Source of the DNA: Prochlorococcus sp. AG-347-K15
GTDB taxonomy: Bacteria > Cyanobacteriota > Cyanobacteriia > PCC-6307 > Cyanobiaceae
Length of the DNA stretch: 54,427 nucleotides
Assembly: GCA_003281415.1 (NCBI GenBank)
Contig: QCCC01000006.1
Coordinates: 1 to 54,427, forward strand
Reading direction: 5' to 3'
The translations under genes and the position numbers were made by a program. This document shows positions 31,157 to 40,622 of the stretch, piece by piece (the stretch's first letter is position 1; each line of letters starts with the position of its first letter). The notes beneath the pieces are model-generated. The model did not search any database. It saw only the letters and a program-made list of their open reading frames with translations, and had not been told where the DNA came from.

Positions 31157-32401
31157 TTAATTCATTTTGCTGAAAGCAAGACAAACATTGTGACCACCAA
31201 AGCCGAAGGAATTAGAAAGAGCAACTCCTACTTGAGCTTCTCTTGCATTATTTGGTACATAATCAAGATCACATTCAGGATCTGGATTGACGTAGTTAAT
31301 TGTAGGAGGGATAAAATTATGTGTCAAAGAAAGTATACAAGCTACAGCTTCTATACCTCCTGAGCCTCCTAGGAGATGACCAGTCATCGACTTAGTAGAG
31401 CTTACAGGAATGAGGTAAGATCTGTCTCTAAAAATAGATTTAATTGCAGAAGTTTCATTTTTATCATTAGCTGATGTACTTGTTCCATGAGCATTTATGT
31501 AATCAACTTTTTCAAGGCTGAGACTAGCATCTTCAATTGCTAATTTGATAGCTTCTGCGCCCCCAACCCCACCTGGAGATGGAGCAGTAATATGGTGAGC
31601 ATCACATGTTGTTCCATATCCAATTATTTCTGCATAAATTCTTGCATTCCTCTTTTGTGCATTTTCTAAGGTTTCTAAAACAAGAATTCCAGATCCCTCT
31701 CCAATAACAAATCCATCTCTTTCTGCATCAAAAGGTCTGCTAGCAGTTTTGGGACTGTCATTTCTGAATGAAAGAGCTTTGGCGCTGGCAAAACCAGCAA
31801 CTCCAAGCGGAGTAATACTTGCTTCTGCTCCTCCACAAATCATTGCATCTGCCTTTCCAAGTTGGAGTAATCTAAAAGAATCACCAATTGCATTTGAGCC
31901 GGCAGCGCAAGCGGTTGAAACAGAGGAACTTGGTCCTTTCGCACCCAAAGCGATGGCAGCCAATCCAGTTGCCATATTTGGAATCATCATGGGGACTGTA
32001 AACGGACTTACTCTTTTAGGCCCTTTATGACTCAATATTTGAGCTTGACTTTCCATAGTTAGTAAGCCTCCAACGCCAGAACCAATAATCACTCCAATTC
32101 TTGGTGCATTAGCTTCAGTAATTTCAAGTCCAGAATCATTAAAAGCTTGCTTCGCAGCAATAACTCCAAACTGGGAAAAACGATCCCATCTTTTGGATTC
32201 TTTAGCTTCAATGAAATTTTCAGATTGAAGATTTTTTACTTCTGCAGCAAATTTGCAGGGATGTTGTTCAGGATCAAAGAGAGTAATATCTGAGACCCCA
32301 TTAGTACCTGTTTGAAGACCGACTAAATATTCATCAATGTTATTACCAATTGGCGTTACTGCTCCGATACCAGTAATAACTACTCGATGGAAATTTGGCA
32401 T
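31157..32401 (-). CDS. fabF: 3-oxoacyl-[ACP] synthase II
   Basis: Condensing enzyme that extends acyl chains in fatty acid synthesis. 414 residues, thiolase fold. Active-site Cys in STACAAGSNAIGD (near 163-175), His in NAHGTSTSANDK and in TKSMTGHLLGGSGG, and the C-terminal GFGGHN. Starts 6 bases after the acpP stop, forming a tight acpP-fabF pair with its own acyl carrier. Confidence 0.98.
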   Translation of the reverse strand: MPNFHRVVITGIGAVTPIGNNIDEYLVGLQTGTNGVSDITLFDPEQHPCKFAAEVKNLQSENFIEAKESKRWDRFSQFGVIAAKQAFNDSGLEITEANAPRIGVIIGSGVGGLLTMESQAQILSHKGPKRVSPFTVPMMIPNMATGLAAIALGAKGPSSSVSTACAAGSNAIGDSFRLLQLGKADAMICGGAEASITPLGVAGFASAKALSFRNDSPKTASRPFDAERDGFVIGEGSGILVLETLENAQKRNARIYAEIIGYGTTCDAHHITAPSPGGVGGAEAIKLAIEDASLSLEKVDYINAHGTSTSANDKNETSAIKSIFRDRSYLIPVSSTKSMTGHLLGGSGGIEAVACILSLTHNFIPPTINYVNPDPECDLDYVPNNAREAQVGVALSNSFGFGGHNVCLAFSKMN

Positions 32402-32407
32402 TCTTTA

Positions 32408-32647
32408 TTAACCTTTTTTTTCTTCGATGAATTTTACTGCATCGCCAACAGTTGCGATTCCTTCAGCTGCTTCATCAGGGATTTCAATATCAAATGCCTC
32501 TTCTAAAGCCATTACGAGTTCAACTGTATCTAGAGAATCTGCACCTAAATCATTTTGGAAATTTGAATCTGATTTTACTTCTCCTGCTTCAACACTTAAT
32601 TGTTCTGAAACAATAGAACAGACTTTTTCGAGGATTTCTTGTGACAT
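32408..32647 (-). CDS. acpP: Acyl carrier protein
   Basis: 79-residue acidic helical protein. The 4'-phosphopantetheine attachment Ser is in the [18 protein letters not shown] motif (about 33-50). Typical length; [15 protein letters not shown] region intact. First gene of acpP-fabF-tkt on the minus strand and divergent from psaC. Confidence 0.98.
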   Translation of the reverse strand: MSQEILEKVCSIVSEQLSVEAGEVKSDSNFQNDLGADSLDTVELVMALEEAFDIEIPDEAAEGIATVGDAVKFIEEKKG

Positions 32648-32738
32648 AGTTTATGGAAATTACTAATTATCTTTATGATTTTATGCCCTAGAGTTAACAA
32701 GAGTGAAGCATATCTTAATTTTTTTAATTTCTTTGTAA

Positions 32739-33026
<288 letters not shown>

Positions 33027-33065
33027 TTTTATAGTGCAGTTTTAAGAGAGTCCATTTTTTAAAAA

Positions 33066-33108
33066 ATACGTAATTTTTTTCAATATAATTGAAAAAAAAT
33101 TATCGTAT
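33066..33108 (+). promoter_or_regulatory. Long inverted repeat running into the glmS start codon
   Basis: Arms TAATTTTTTTCAAT (33071-33084) and ATTGAAAAAAAATTA (33088-33102) flank a 3-base loop ATA, with one extra A in the right arm. Beyond a one-base bulge, ATACG (33066-33070) pairs with CGTAT (33104-33108), which includes the first two bases of the glmS ATG. No T-tract follows on the plus strand. Hairpin seen directly; a role in glmS translation is an inference. Confidence 0.5.
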
Positions 33109-35002
33109 GTGTGGAATAGTAGCTGTAACAGGATATAAAAAAGCTTTACCATTATTAATAAATGGCTTAGAAAAACTTGAATATAGAGGATATGATTCTG
33201 CAGGTATTGCAATTATAAATTCCGAAACTAATGCCATTACTTGTAACAAAGCAAAAGGAAAACTAAAGAATTTAATAAGTAATCTTAATGGTGAGAATAT
33301 TACAGGAACGGTTGGTATAGGTCATACTAGATGGGCAACACATGGAAAACCTGAAGTTAAAAATGCCCATCCTCATATCGATAGTTCAGGAACCATAGCG
33401 GTTGTTCAAAATGGTATTATTGAAAATTTTCAAGACTTAAAAAATAAATTACAGAAAGAAGGTATTATTTTTAATTCTGATACAGATACCGAGGTCATTC
33501 CCCATCTAATTGAAAGAGAATTAAATACATTAAGTAAACTTAATCTTGAGAATAATGGTTCAACATTATTAGTAGCTGTGAGAAATGTAATATCTGATTT
33601 GGAAGGATCATATGCTTTGGCAGTTTTATGGGCTGGGGCCCCAACCTCTTTGGTAGTTGCGAGAAGACAAGCTCCTTTGATTATTGGTTTGGGCGAAGGA
33701 GAATTTATTTGTGCAAGTGATACACCAGCTATTGCAAACTTTACCAACATTATTTTGCCTATGGAGGATGATGAAATAGCTTTATTAACACCTCTTGGAA
33801 TAGAGATATATGACATAAATAACGAGAGACAATATCGAAATCCAGTTTCTTTAAAAGTCTCAGAGCAAATAATGGATAAGAGTAATTTTAAACACTTCAT
33901 GTTGAAAGAGATATATGATCAGCCAGGGACAGCGAGAAACTGGTTGGAAAATTATTTAATTCAAAACTTAGAAGATGGCCATTATCAAATTAAATATCCA
34001 TTTGATACAAAATTTTTTGAATCAATTGAAAGAATTGAAATTATCGCTTGTGGTACAAGTAAACATGCTGCAATGGTAGGTAGCTTTTTATTAGAACAAT
34101 TTTCAGGTATTCCTACAAATGTTTTTTATGCAAGTGAGTTTCGATATTCGCCTCCTCCACTCCTCCCAAATACATTAACTATTGGAGTTACTCAATCTGG
34201 AGAAACTGCTGATACAATTGCAGCTATCGATATGGAAATCAAAAGAAGATCCTCGATTGAAGATAAAAAATTTAAACCCAATCTTATTGCAATAACCAAT
34301 AGAAAAGAGAGTTCGATAGGGAGGCAGGTTACAAATATAATTGACATTTGTGCAGGAATAGAAGTGGGAGTAGCAGCAACAAAAACCTTTTTTGCTCAAT
34401 TACTTTCTTTTTATGGATTAGCTATAAAATTTGCGCAAATTAAAGGCAGTCAGAGTTCTGATGAAATAAGTAAATTAATAAGAGAACTTATAAATCTGCC
34501 TCCATTAATTGAAGATCTTTTAGAACAACATAATAAATCTTCAGAAAAGCTAGCACATGATTTTTTTAATATTAGAGATGTTATTTTTTTAGGAAGAGGT
34601 ATAAATTATCCTATAGCACTTGAGGGAGCTTTAAAACTGAAAGAAATTAGTTATATACATGCAGCTGGATATCCAGCTGGAGAAATGAAACATGGTCCAA
34701 TCGCTTTATTAGACAAAAAAGTACCAGTAATTTCCATTGCCTCTCCAGGGGAAGTTTTTGATAAAGTCATCAGTAATTCTCAAGAAGCAAAAGCTAGAGA
34801 TTCTTATTTGATTGGGATTGCTCCTGAATGTAATGGAACTGAAATCTTTGATTATTTAATGAAAATTCCTTATTCAAATGAATGGATTTCTCCTTTACTG
34901 AACATAATCCCTTTGCAATTATTGAGCTACCATATCGCAGCTCATCGGGGACTTGATGTGGATCAGCCAAGAAATTTAGCTAAAAGTGTAACTGTGGAAT
35001 AA
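33107..35002 (+). CDS. glmS: Glutamine-fructose-6-phosphate aminotransferase
   Basis: Makes glucosamine-6-phosphate from fructose-6-phosphate and glutamine for peptidoglycan and lipopolysaccharide. 631 residues from the ATG at 33107. The open frame starts upstream at a TTG (33089), but the mature enzyme needs an N-terminal Cys nucleophile, and MCGIVAVTGY starts at 33107, so this Met is chosen. Glutaminase domain: GHTRWATHGKP; two SIS domains with ACGTSKHAAMVG, VTQSGETADTIAA and the C-terminal LAKSVTVE. No glmS ribozyme core was seen. A hairpin runs into the ATG. Confidence 0.97.
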   Translation: MCGIVAVTGYKKALPLLINGLEKLEYRGYDSAGIAIINSETNAITCNKAKGKLKNLISNLNGENITGTVGIGHTRWATHGKPEVKNAHPHIDSSGTIAVVQNGIIENFQDLKNKLQKEGIIFNSDTDTEVIPHLIERELNTLSKLNLENNGSTLLVAVRNVISDLEGSYALAVLWAGAPTSLVVARRQAPLIIGLGEGEFICASDTPAIANFTNIILPMEDDEIALLTPLGIEIYDINNERQYRNPVSLKVSEQIMDKSNFKHFMLKEIYDQPGTARNWLENYLIQNLEDGHYQIKYPFDTKFFESIERIEIIACGTSKHAAMVGSFLLEQFSGIPTNVFYASEFRYSPPPLLPNTLTIGVTQSGETADTIAAIDMEIKRRSSIEDKKFKPNLIAITNRKESSIGRQVTNIIDICAGIEVGVAATKTFFAQLLSFYGLAIKFAQIKGSQSSDEISKLIRELINLPPLIEDLLEQHNKSSEKLAHDFFNIRDVIFLGRGINYPIALEGALKLKEISYIHAAGYPAGEMKHGPIALLDKKVPVISIASPGEVFDKVISNSQEAKARDSYLIGIAPECNGTEIFDYLMKIPYSNEWISPLLNIIPLQLLSYHIAAHRGLDVDQPRNLAKSVTVE

Positions 35003-35030
35003 TTAATCCCTGTAAATTATTGGTTAAATT

Positions 35031-35570
35031 TCATAGCTCTAAAAGTCCCTTTGGAGGTTTTATAATGAGAAAATTATTTTTTATATCTATTAATGGTACG
35101 ATTTCTTTAACAAATGGTACTAGAACTTTTTTTTGATCTCTGAATAGTTCAATAATAAGTAAATTATTTTTCTCATTTTCTAAACCAATAACTTGCCCAA
35201 TTAGTTTTAATTCTTCATTTTCTAAAATCTTAACTTGTAAATTTATGAGTTCTAACAAGTGAAATTCTGCTTTGTTTAATTCAGGTAATTTATTACTTTT
35301 TACAAGAATTTTATATTTTTTAAGTTGCTCTGCATGATTTCTATTACTTATGCCTTGAAACTTAATAATGAAAGTTTCTTTACCCGGCTGTTTGTAACCG
35401 GATGTAAGTTCTATTTTTGAAGGGGTTTCACTTTCTTTTTGCAACCATCTTATTCCCGGTTTAATAAATCTTTCTTCAAAATCACTTAAAGATTTAACCT
35501 TTACTTGTCCATTAATTCCATGACATGATGTTATTAATCCAACTACCAGCCATTCGTTTTTATTTATCAT
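35031..35570 (-). CDS. rimM: 16S rRNA processing protein RimM
   Basis: Assists 30S maturation by binding ribosomal protein S19. 179 residues: N-terminal RimM domain with [28 protein letters not shown] (about 8-35) and a C-terminal PRC-barrel, marked by [19 protein letters not shown] and a distal [26 protein letters not shown]. Low sequence conservation overall but both domains are recognisable. Convergent with glmS (28-base gap) and divergent from ndhS (25-base gap). Confidence 0.93.
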   Translation of the reverse strand: MINKNEWLVVGLITSCHGINGQVKVKSLSDFEERFIKPGIRWLQKESETPSKIELTSGYKQPGKETFIIKFQGISNRNHAEQLKKYKILVKSNKLPELNKAEFHLLELINLQVKILENEELKLIGQVIGLENEKNNLLIIELFRDQKKVLVPFVKEIVPLIDIKNNFLIIKPPKGLLEL

Positions 35571-35595
35571 ATATTTGTATTAAATAGTATATTTT

Positions 35596-35781
35596 ATGGA
35601 ATCATCGACTAAACCCATACTCCCAGGTTCTTTTGTGATTGTAAAAGATGATGAATCAATATATAGAGGATATAAAGGTTTTGTACAGAGAGTAACGAAA
35701 AATAGAGCAGCTGTTCTTTTTGAAGGTGGTAATTGGGATAAACTCATAACTTTTCAACTAACTAATTTAGAAATAATATAA
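35596..35781 (+). CDS. ndhS: NAD(P)H dehydrogenase-like complex subunit NdhS
   Basis: 61 residues with an SH3-like fold; in NDH-1 it forms part of the ferredoxin-docking site for cyclic electron flow around photosystem I. Family block (DUF3252): PGSFVIVKDDESIYRGYKGF (about 10-29), VQRVTKNRAAVLFEGGNWDK, then TFQLTNLEII. Length and ending match the cyanobacterial subunit. It lies alone on the plus strand between rimM and rnc, with only 25 and 1 bases around it, so it is easily missed. Confidence 0.87.
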   Translation: MESSTKPILPGSFVIVKDDESIYRGYKGFVQRVTKNRAAVLFEGGNWDKLITFQLTNLEII

Positions 35782-35782
35782 A

Positions 35783-36532
35783 TTACATTTTTCCTTTAAT
35801 TATATATTTTTCGATCAAAACTTTAGCTGCATTTTTTTCGGCTTGTTTATGAGATTTGCCAAATGCAGAAGATTCTTTTACTCCTTTTATTAATAAATCG
35901 CAAGAAAACCTTTTAGGATCCCCATTTTTTTTAGAAATTTCAATTATTTTGTAAATAGGCAAATCAAAACCTTTACTTTGACACCACTCTTGTAATACTG
36001 ATTTAGCTTTGAATTTATATGGAGCTTTTAATAATATTTCTGCATCTTCCTCCCAAATATCATCTAACCATAGATTTACTTCTTGAATTGAATTAAAGCA
36101 CTTATAAAGGGCACCTATTAGAGCTTCTGTGGCTTCACCAATAATAGTGTTTTTGGAATTTTCATCACCTAAAGCTTTGGGCCCTTTAATTATTACTTTC
36201 TCTATCCTAATTTTTTCCCCTAATTTAGTTAGCCATTCATCACTTACAATTTGTGCTCTTAGCTCTGATCTTTCTCCTACACTCATTTGAGGATATTTTT
36301 TTTCAATAAAATTTGATGCAGCTAGTCTGAGTACTGCATCTCCAAAGAATTCTAATTTTTCGTAATTTATTATTTTGTTATCGGAGGAATGAGTCAGGGC
36401 TTGATTAAAATTTTGAATTACTGAAATATTTTGTACTGTAATTATCTCAGAAAATCTTTTAGATTTAATTTTTAAAGAATTTAAAAAAGAAATTATTTGA
36501 TTTATTCTTTTCCCATCCATCATGTTTTTCAT
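35783..36532 (-). CDS. rnc: Ribonuclease III
   Basis: Cuts double-stranded RNA, including rRNA precursors. 249 residues: RNase III domain with LTHSSDNKIINYEKLEFFGDAVLRL, where the signature block NYEKLEFFGDAVL (about 56-68) holds catalytic acids, TIIGEATEALIGALY; then the dsRNA-binding domain ending SSAFGKSHKQAEKNAAKVLIEKY. Starts 26 bases after the 3' end of rnpB on the same strand, so co-transcription is possible. Ends one base from ndhS. Confidence 0.96.
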   Translation of the reverse strand: MKNMMDGKRINQIISFLNSLKIKSKRFSEIITVQNISVIQNFNQALTHSSDNKIINYEKLEFFGDAVLRLAASNFIEKKYPQMSVGERSELRAQIVSDEWLTKLGEKIRIEKVIIKGPKALGDENSKNTIIGEATEALIGALYKCFNSIQEVNLWLDDIWEEDAEILLKAPYKFKAKSVLQEWCQSKGFDLPIYKIIEISKKNGDPKRFSCDLLIKGVKESSAFGKSHKQAEKNAAKVLIEKYIIKGKM

Positions 36533-36557
36533 CTGCTTGAAATGGTCATAATAATTA

Positions 36558-36933
36558 GAAAGCAGGTCATAAGCCGGGTTCTGTTCATCTTAAATAAGAT
36601 GGGCAATCATCTATCTAGGGCTGGAATTACTTCTCAGTCTCAAGCGGCGCTTTTAAGTAGATTGTGTAATGGTCATAAATCTACTAAGCCTTGCACCCAG
36701 CCGGGGTTTACCTAGCCAACACTTCTCAATGTTGCTGGTGCGCTCTTACCGCACCCTTGCACCCTTGCCATACTTAAAGTATTAGGCGGTATGTTTCTGT
36801 GGCACTATCCTCACGGTTACCCGCACTGGGAATTACCCAGCAAGCCTGACCATGTGGGAGCCCGGACTTTCCTCAAAAAAGTTTTATTTTGGAAACAAAA
36901 TAAAACTTTTTTGCGATTGCCTCTCCTGCTTTC
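36558..36933 (-). ncRNA. rnpB: RNase P RNA
   Basis: Catalytic RNA that trims tRNA 5' ends. On the minus strand the conserved GAGGAAAGTCCGGGCT core is at about 36860-36875; the ends GAAAGCAGG and CCTGCTTTC pair as P1 over 9 bp, setting the limits. About 376 nt, a bacterial type A size. A perfect 17-bp stem (36874-36890 with 36897-36913, loop GTTTCC on the minus strand) fits an extended P3. The 3' segment AGAACCCGGCTTATGACC is typical. ORFs on the opposite strand here are spurious. Confidence 0.97.
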
Positions 36934-36971
36934 ATTTAGCATAATGCTTATTACTCCAAAAATCATCTATT

Positions 36972-37045
<74 letters not shown>

Positions 37046-37101
37046 TTAAAGTAATAAACTATATGTAGTATGTGTGCAAACTTGCAACTCTCTAGCTAGC
37101 G

Positions 37102-37107
37102 TATAAT
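37102..37107 (+). promoter_or_regulatory. Candidate -10 box before the 110-residue unknown gene
   Basis: TATAAT lies 16 bases before the ATG at 37124. A TTGCAA stands at only 14-base spacing, which is short for a -35. The transcript would have a very short leader. Confidence 0.4.
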
Positions 37108-37123
37108 TAGTAATAAATCTTTT

Positions 37124-37456
37124 ATGGCTAAGTTGCATGATATGCGTTTGAAACTCTTAATTCAACAAGAGCATGAACGTATTTCTAAATCCCAACCTAA
37201 CGATTTAGACCTTTCAATAGTTCAAGCAAGATGTTTATGCTGGCTTGCTTTATTAGCAGAAGCTCACGAAGATCAAGCAAATGATGCTGAAAAAAGAGGA
37301 GATGCCGAACAAGCAATGGGATGGTTCGCTGACTCTATGAGATTAAGAGATGTTATCAACTTGGTTACCAGTATTGAGATACCTTTGCCAGACAGTCCAG
37401 ATTCACTTGATGAAAATGACGAATTATTGGATGGACCAACAATTATGCCCAAATAG
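37124..37456 (+). CDS. Unknown acidic helical protein
   Basis: 110 residues, family not recognised. Predicted mostly helical: KLHDMRLKLLIQQEHERISK, then LSIVQARCLCWLALLAEAHEDQANDAEKRGDAEQAMGWFADSMRLRD, a run like a TPR pair of helices. The last 25 residues are acidic and low in complexity (SPDSLDENDELLDG). No signal peptide or membrane helix. 31 bases before the next unknown gene on the same strand. Regular coding composition supports reality; function unknown. Confidence 0.75.
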   Translation: MAKLHDMRLKLLIQQEHERISKSQPNDLDLSIVQARCLCWLALLAEAHEDQANDAEKRGDAEQAMGWFADSMRLRDVINLVTSIEIPLPDSPDSLDENDELLDGPTIMPK

Positions 37457-37487
37457 TGAGATGATATAGAAAGAGTTATATTTTCTT

Positions 37488-37943
37488 TTGACTGAAGAAC
37501 CCTGTCAATGCTCTGATTGTCAGAGATTTTATAAGGAGCATGATCGTCTTATTAGAGAATTTCCTACTTTTAAGCAACAACAAGAATTGAATTGGGCATC
37601 AATTCAATCTTTTAGAAGTCTTTGTAATAAAGTTACCGAAGAATTGCAGAGACAATTATCTGAAAGAGAATCAAATGAAGAAATGATTTTAGAAGAAAAC
37701 CATATTTCTGATAGAGAAATTGCTGAAGCCTTAGACGAACTTGAAAGTGTTAATTCCTACTTATATTCTATTGAAGCATTAATGGAAAGAATTTTTGAAA
37801 CAAAAATTTCAAACAAAATTGAATCGAAATTTAAAGAAATTTCTAAGGAATTAGCACCAGACCCATTAAATATTGATAGATTAATTTTGAATAGATTATT
37901 TCATCAAACTCCAGATTCACCAGATAAGAAAAATATTAATTAG
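37488..37943 (+). CDS. Unknown protein with an N-terminal Cys cluster
   Basis: 151 residues, not recognised. A tight Cys cluster CQCSDC occupies residues 6-11 (C6, C8, C11), which could hold a metal or disulfide, but no second Cys pair completes a classic zinc finger (C47 stands alone). The rest is helical and acidic, with VTEELQRQLSERESNEEM and REIAEALDELESVNSYLYSIEALMERI suggesting coiled coils. TTG start. Its 3' end overlaps the convergent glgP by 8 bases. Could form an operon with the preceding unknown gene. Confidence 0.7.
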   Translation: MTEEPCQCSDCQRFYKEHDRLIREFPTFKQQQELNWASIQSFRSLCNKVTEELQRQLSERESNEEMILEENHISDREIAEALDELESVNSYLYSIEALMERIFETKISNKIESKFKEISKELAPDPLNIDRLILNRLFHQTPDSPDKKNIN

Positions 37944-40500
37944 TTAATTCTTCTACATCGCATGTAATTTCTACAGGCATTGGAGAGACTTTCCAAATCG
38001 ATTTACAGTATTCTCTAATGGATCTATCTGAAGAAAAATATCCTGATCTAGCTGTATTTAATAAGGCCATTTTATTCCAAGAATTTTTATTATTCCAGCA
38101 TTTACTGACTAAATCCTGTTTATTCAAGTAGTCTTCAAAATCAGCCATAACAAAGAATGGGTCATTTCCAGTCAAGCTATTTAATAAAGGCCTAAATAAT
38201 TCTTTATCCCCATTACTAAAGTGACCAATTTCAATTAGACGGACTACTTCTTTAAGTTCTGGACATTGATCAATAAAAGTGTTGGGTGAGTAATTATTAT
38301 TTTTTAAATCCATAATTTCGCTTTCAGTTTTACCAAAAAGGAAGAAATTCTCTTTTTTTACTAGATCTCTTAATTCAACGTTAGCTCCATCTAAGGTTCC
38401 AATAGTCAATGCTCCATTCATAGCAAACTTCATATTTCCAGTACCAGAAGCTTCTTTCCCTGCAGTTGAAATTTGTTCTGAAAGATCCGTTGCAGGATAA
38501 ACTATTTCGCCAAGTTTTACATTATAGTCTGGTAAAAAAACAACCCTTAAAAGTCCATCCATATCTGGATCAGAATTTACTACATCAGCAATACCATTAA
38601 TGAATCGAATCATTAGTTTTGCCATAAAATAACCAGGGGCAGCTTTCCCTCCAAATATTATTGTTCTTGGTACTTCATACTTGTTTAAACCATTTTTTAT
38701 TCGTAGATATTGAGCAATAACTTGTAAAGCGTTTAAATGTTGCCTTTTATATTGATGAATTCTTTTTACTTGTACATCAAATAGACTTGATGGATCAACT
38801 AGGATTCCTGTTTTTGAGTGAATAAAACTCGCTAATTTTCGTTTGCCGTTTAATTTAGTTTCTTCAAATTTCTGTAAGAAATTTTTGTCATCTTTTTTCC
38901 CCTCTAACTTTTTCAGAAGTTCCATATTAGTTATCCAATCAGGACCTACTTCTTTTGCTAGAAGGCTAGATAAAGATGGATTTGAGAGGGCTACCCATCT
39001 CCTCGGAGTAACTCCATTAGTAACATTAGTAAATTTTTCAGGCCATAGTTTTGCAAATTCAGGAAGAAGTTGTCTTTTTATTAAATCTGAATGAAGAGCT
39101 GCTACTCCATTAACATGATGGGCTCCAATCGTAGCTAGGTGAGCCATTCGCACTGATTTAGATCCTTCTTCATCAATTATTGAAAGTTTTTGGAGGATTT
39201 TGTCATCGCCAGGATAACGAAGTCTTAATTGTTGTAGAAATCGCCAATTAATTTCATAAATAATTTCTAGATGGCGAGGTAGGAGATCATTAAATAGACC
39301 TAAATCCCATTTCTCTAATGCTTCTGGAAGTAAAGTATGGTTTGTATACGCAACTGAGGAGGTTGTTATGTTCCAGGCTTTATCCCAACCTACTTGGTAT
39401 TGATCAATTAAAAGTCTCATCAATTCAGCTACTGCAATAGCAGGATGAGTGTCATTTAATTGAACTGTCCAATGTCTAGGAAATTCTGTTATTGGTATTG
39501 ATCTTTTTTCAAGGCTTCTCAACATATCCTGAAGGGAGCAACTTACGAAGAAATGTTGTTGTTTGAGTCTTAATCTTCTACCCTCGTCAGTACCATCATT
39601 TGGGTAAAGAACTTTTGAAAGAGTTTCGGATGCAACTTTTTCCTCTACGGCTCCATAGTAATCGCCAATATTAAAGGCATAAAAGTCAAAACTTTCGGTT
39701 GCATCAGCTCTCCATAATCTTAATCTGTCGCATGTATTTACTCTATATCCCAGAACTGGAACATCATGGGGGACTCCTATAGCATGTTCTGAAGGAATCC
39801 ATCTTGACCTGTAGTTCCCCTTATCATCTCTATAACTTTCAGTTCTACCTCCAAAACCAACAAAACATGATTCGTCAGGTTGTGGTAGTTCCCATGGCCA
39901 ACCACCTTTTAACCATTTATCAGTAACTTCTACTTGCCATCCATCTCTAATTAACTGATTGAAAATTCCAAATTCGTAGCGAATACCATATCCAACTGCT
40001 GGAACTTGAAGAGATGCTAGGGATTCCATATAACATGCAGCAAGTCTACCAAGTCCACCATTACCAAGTCCAGGTTCTTCTTCTACTTCAAGGATTGTTG
40101 ACAATGATTCTATTCCAAATCTTTTTAAAGCATCTTCTGCTTCCTGAGTTATGCCAAGATTGAGAAGGTTATTGCTTAACTGAGGACCTATTAAAAACTC
40201 TGCTGATAAGTAAGCAACTGTTTTTTGGGGTTTTTTGCGTATAACTTCTTGACTGGCTAAATATCTTGTCATTAATCTATCTTTGACAGCGTAGCTTAAT
40301 GCCATATATAGATCATGCGGACTGGCAGAAGTCGCCAACTTTCCAAGGGTATAGAAAAGATGTGCTGTCATGCCTTGAAAAACAGCATCAGAATCCATGC
40401 CAGCCTTTTCAGGATCTAAATAGCAACCTGGTGTAGGCAATCGCAGATCGAAAGGTTCGTTGGAATTCATTGGTTTAGCCATATAACTGACAATAGCCAT
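37936..40500 (-). CDS. glgP: Glycogen/starch phosphorylase
   Basis: Releases glucose-1-phosphate from glycogen, mobilising night-time carbon. 854 residues. Several family blocks: EEPGLGNGGLGRLAACYMESLA, LNDTHPAIAVAELMR, NGVTPRRW, the PLP-Lys motif EASGTGNMKFAMNGALTIGT near 685-703, and GANVELRD. The first Met gives a 15-residue extension with further Met codons at residues 7 and 11; any of these could start the protein. Divergent from the antiporter gene. Confidence 0.97.
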   Translation of the reverse strand: MAIVSYMAKPMNSNEPFDLRLPTPGCYLDPEKAGMDSDAVFQGMTAHLFYTLGKLATSASPHDLYMALSYAVKDRLMTRYLASQEVIRKKPQKTVAYLSAEFLIGPQLSNNLLNLGITQEAEDALKRFGIESLSTILEVEEEPGLGNGGLGRLAACYMESLASLQVPAVGYGIRYEFGIFNQLIRDGWQVEVTDKWLKGGWPWELPQPDESCFVGFGGRTESYRDDKGNYRSRWIPSEHAIGVPHDVPVLGYRVNTCDRLRLWRADATESFDFYAFNIGDYYGAVEEKVASETLSKVLYPNDGTDEGRRLRLKQQHFFVSCSLQDMLRSLEKRSIPITEFPRHWTVQLNDTHPAIAVAELMRLLIDQYQVGWDKAWNITTSSVAYTNHTLLPEALEKWDLGLFNDLLPRHLEIIYEINWRFLQQLRLRYPGDDKILQKLSIIDEEGSKSVRMAHLATIGAHHVNGVAALHSDLIKRQLLPEFAKLWPEKFTNVTNGVTPRRWVALSNPSLSSLLAKEVGPDWITNMELLKKLEGKKDDKNFLQKFEETKLNGKRKLASFIHSKTGILVDPSSLFDVQVKRIHQYKRQHLNALQVIAQYLRIKNGLNKYEVPRTIIFGGKAAPGYFMAKLMIRFINGIADVVNSDPDMDGLLRVVFLPDYNVKLGEIVYPATDLSEQISTAGKEASGTGNMKFAMNGALTIGTLDGANVELRDLVKKENFFLFGKTESEIMDLKNNNYSPNTFIDQCPELKEVVRLIEIGHFSNGDKELFRPLLNSLTGNDPFFVMADFEDYLNKQDLVSKCWNNKNSWNKMALLNTARSGYFSSDRSIREYCKSIWKVSPMPVEITCDVEELTN

Positions 40501-40592
40501 TTTTTCAAAAATTTCTTTGTTGTAACTTCAGATCCACACTTGTTGAGTATTTATGCTTTTTTTTTACATATTTCTTAAAGTGGGCCCTCAAT

Positions 40593-40622
40593 AAACTATC
40601 TTCCAATTAGGTAGTTTTTTTT
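40593..40622 (+). terminator. Intrinsic-terminator-like hairpin in the antiporter leader
   Basis: A 9-bp stem, AAACTATCT (40593-40601) with AGGTAGTTT (40609-40617), one G-U pair, loop TCCAATT, runs into eight Ts (40615-40622). On the plus strand it lies only 12 bases before the antiporter ATG, and no plus-strand gene precedes it in the divergent gap. That makes it look like a leader attenuator or the end of a short leader RNA. The minus-strand version has no T-tract. Confidence 0.6.

Noticed and set aside
33089-33106. TTG start giving a six-residue extension of GlmS
   Set aside because: The catalytic Cys must follow the initiator Met, which is at 33107.
33430-33900. 156-codon minus-strand frame inside glmS
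   Set aside because: Fully inside a conserved gene in another frame; Ser/Ile-rich translation with no domain pattern.
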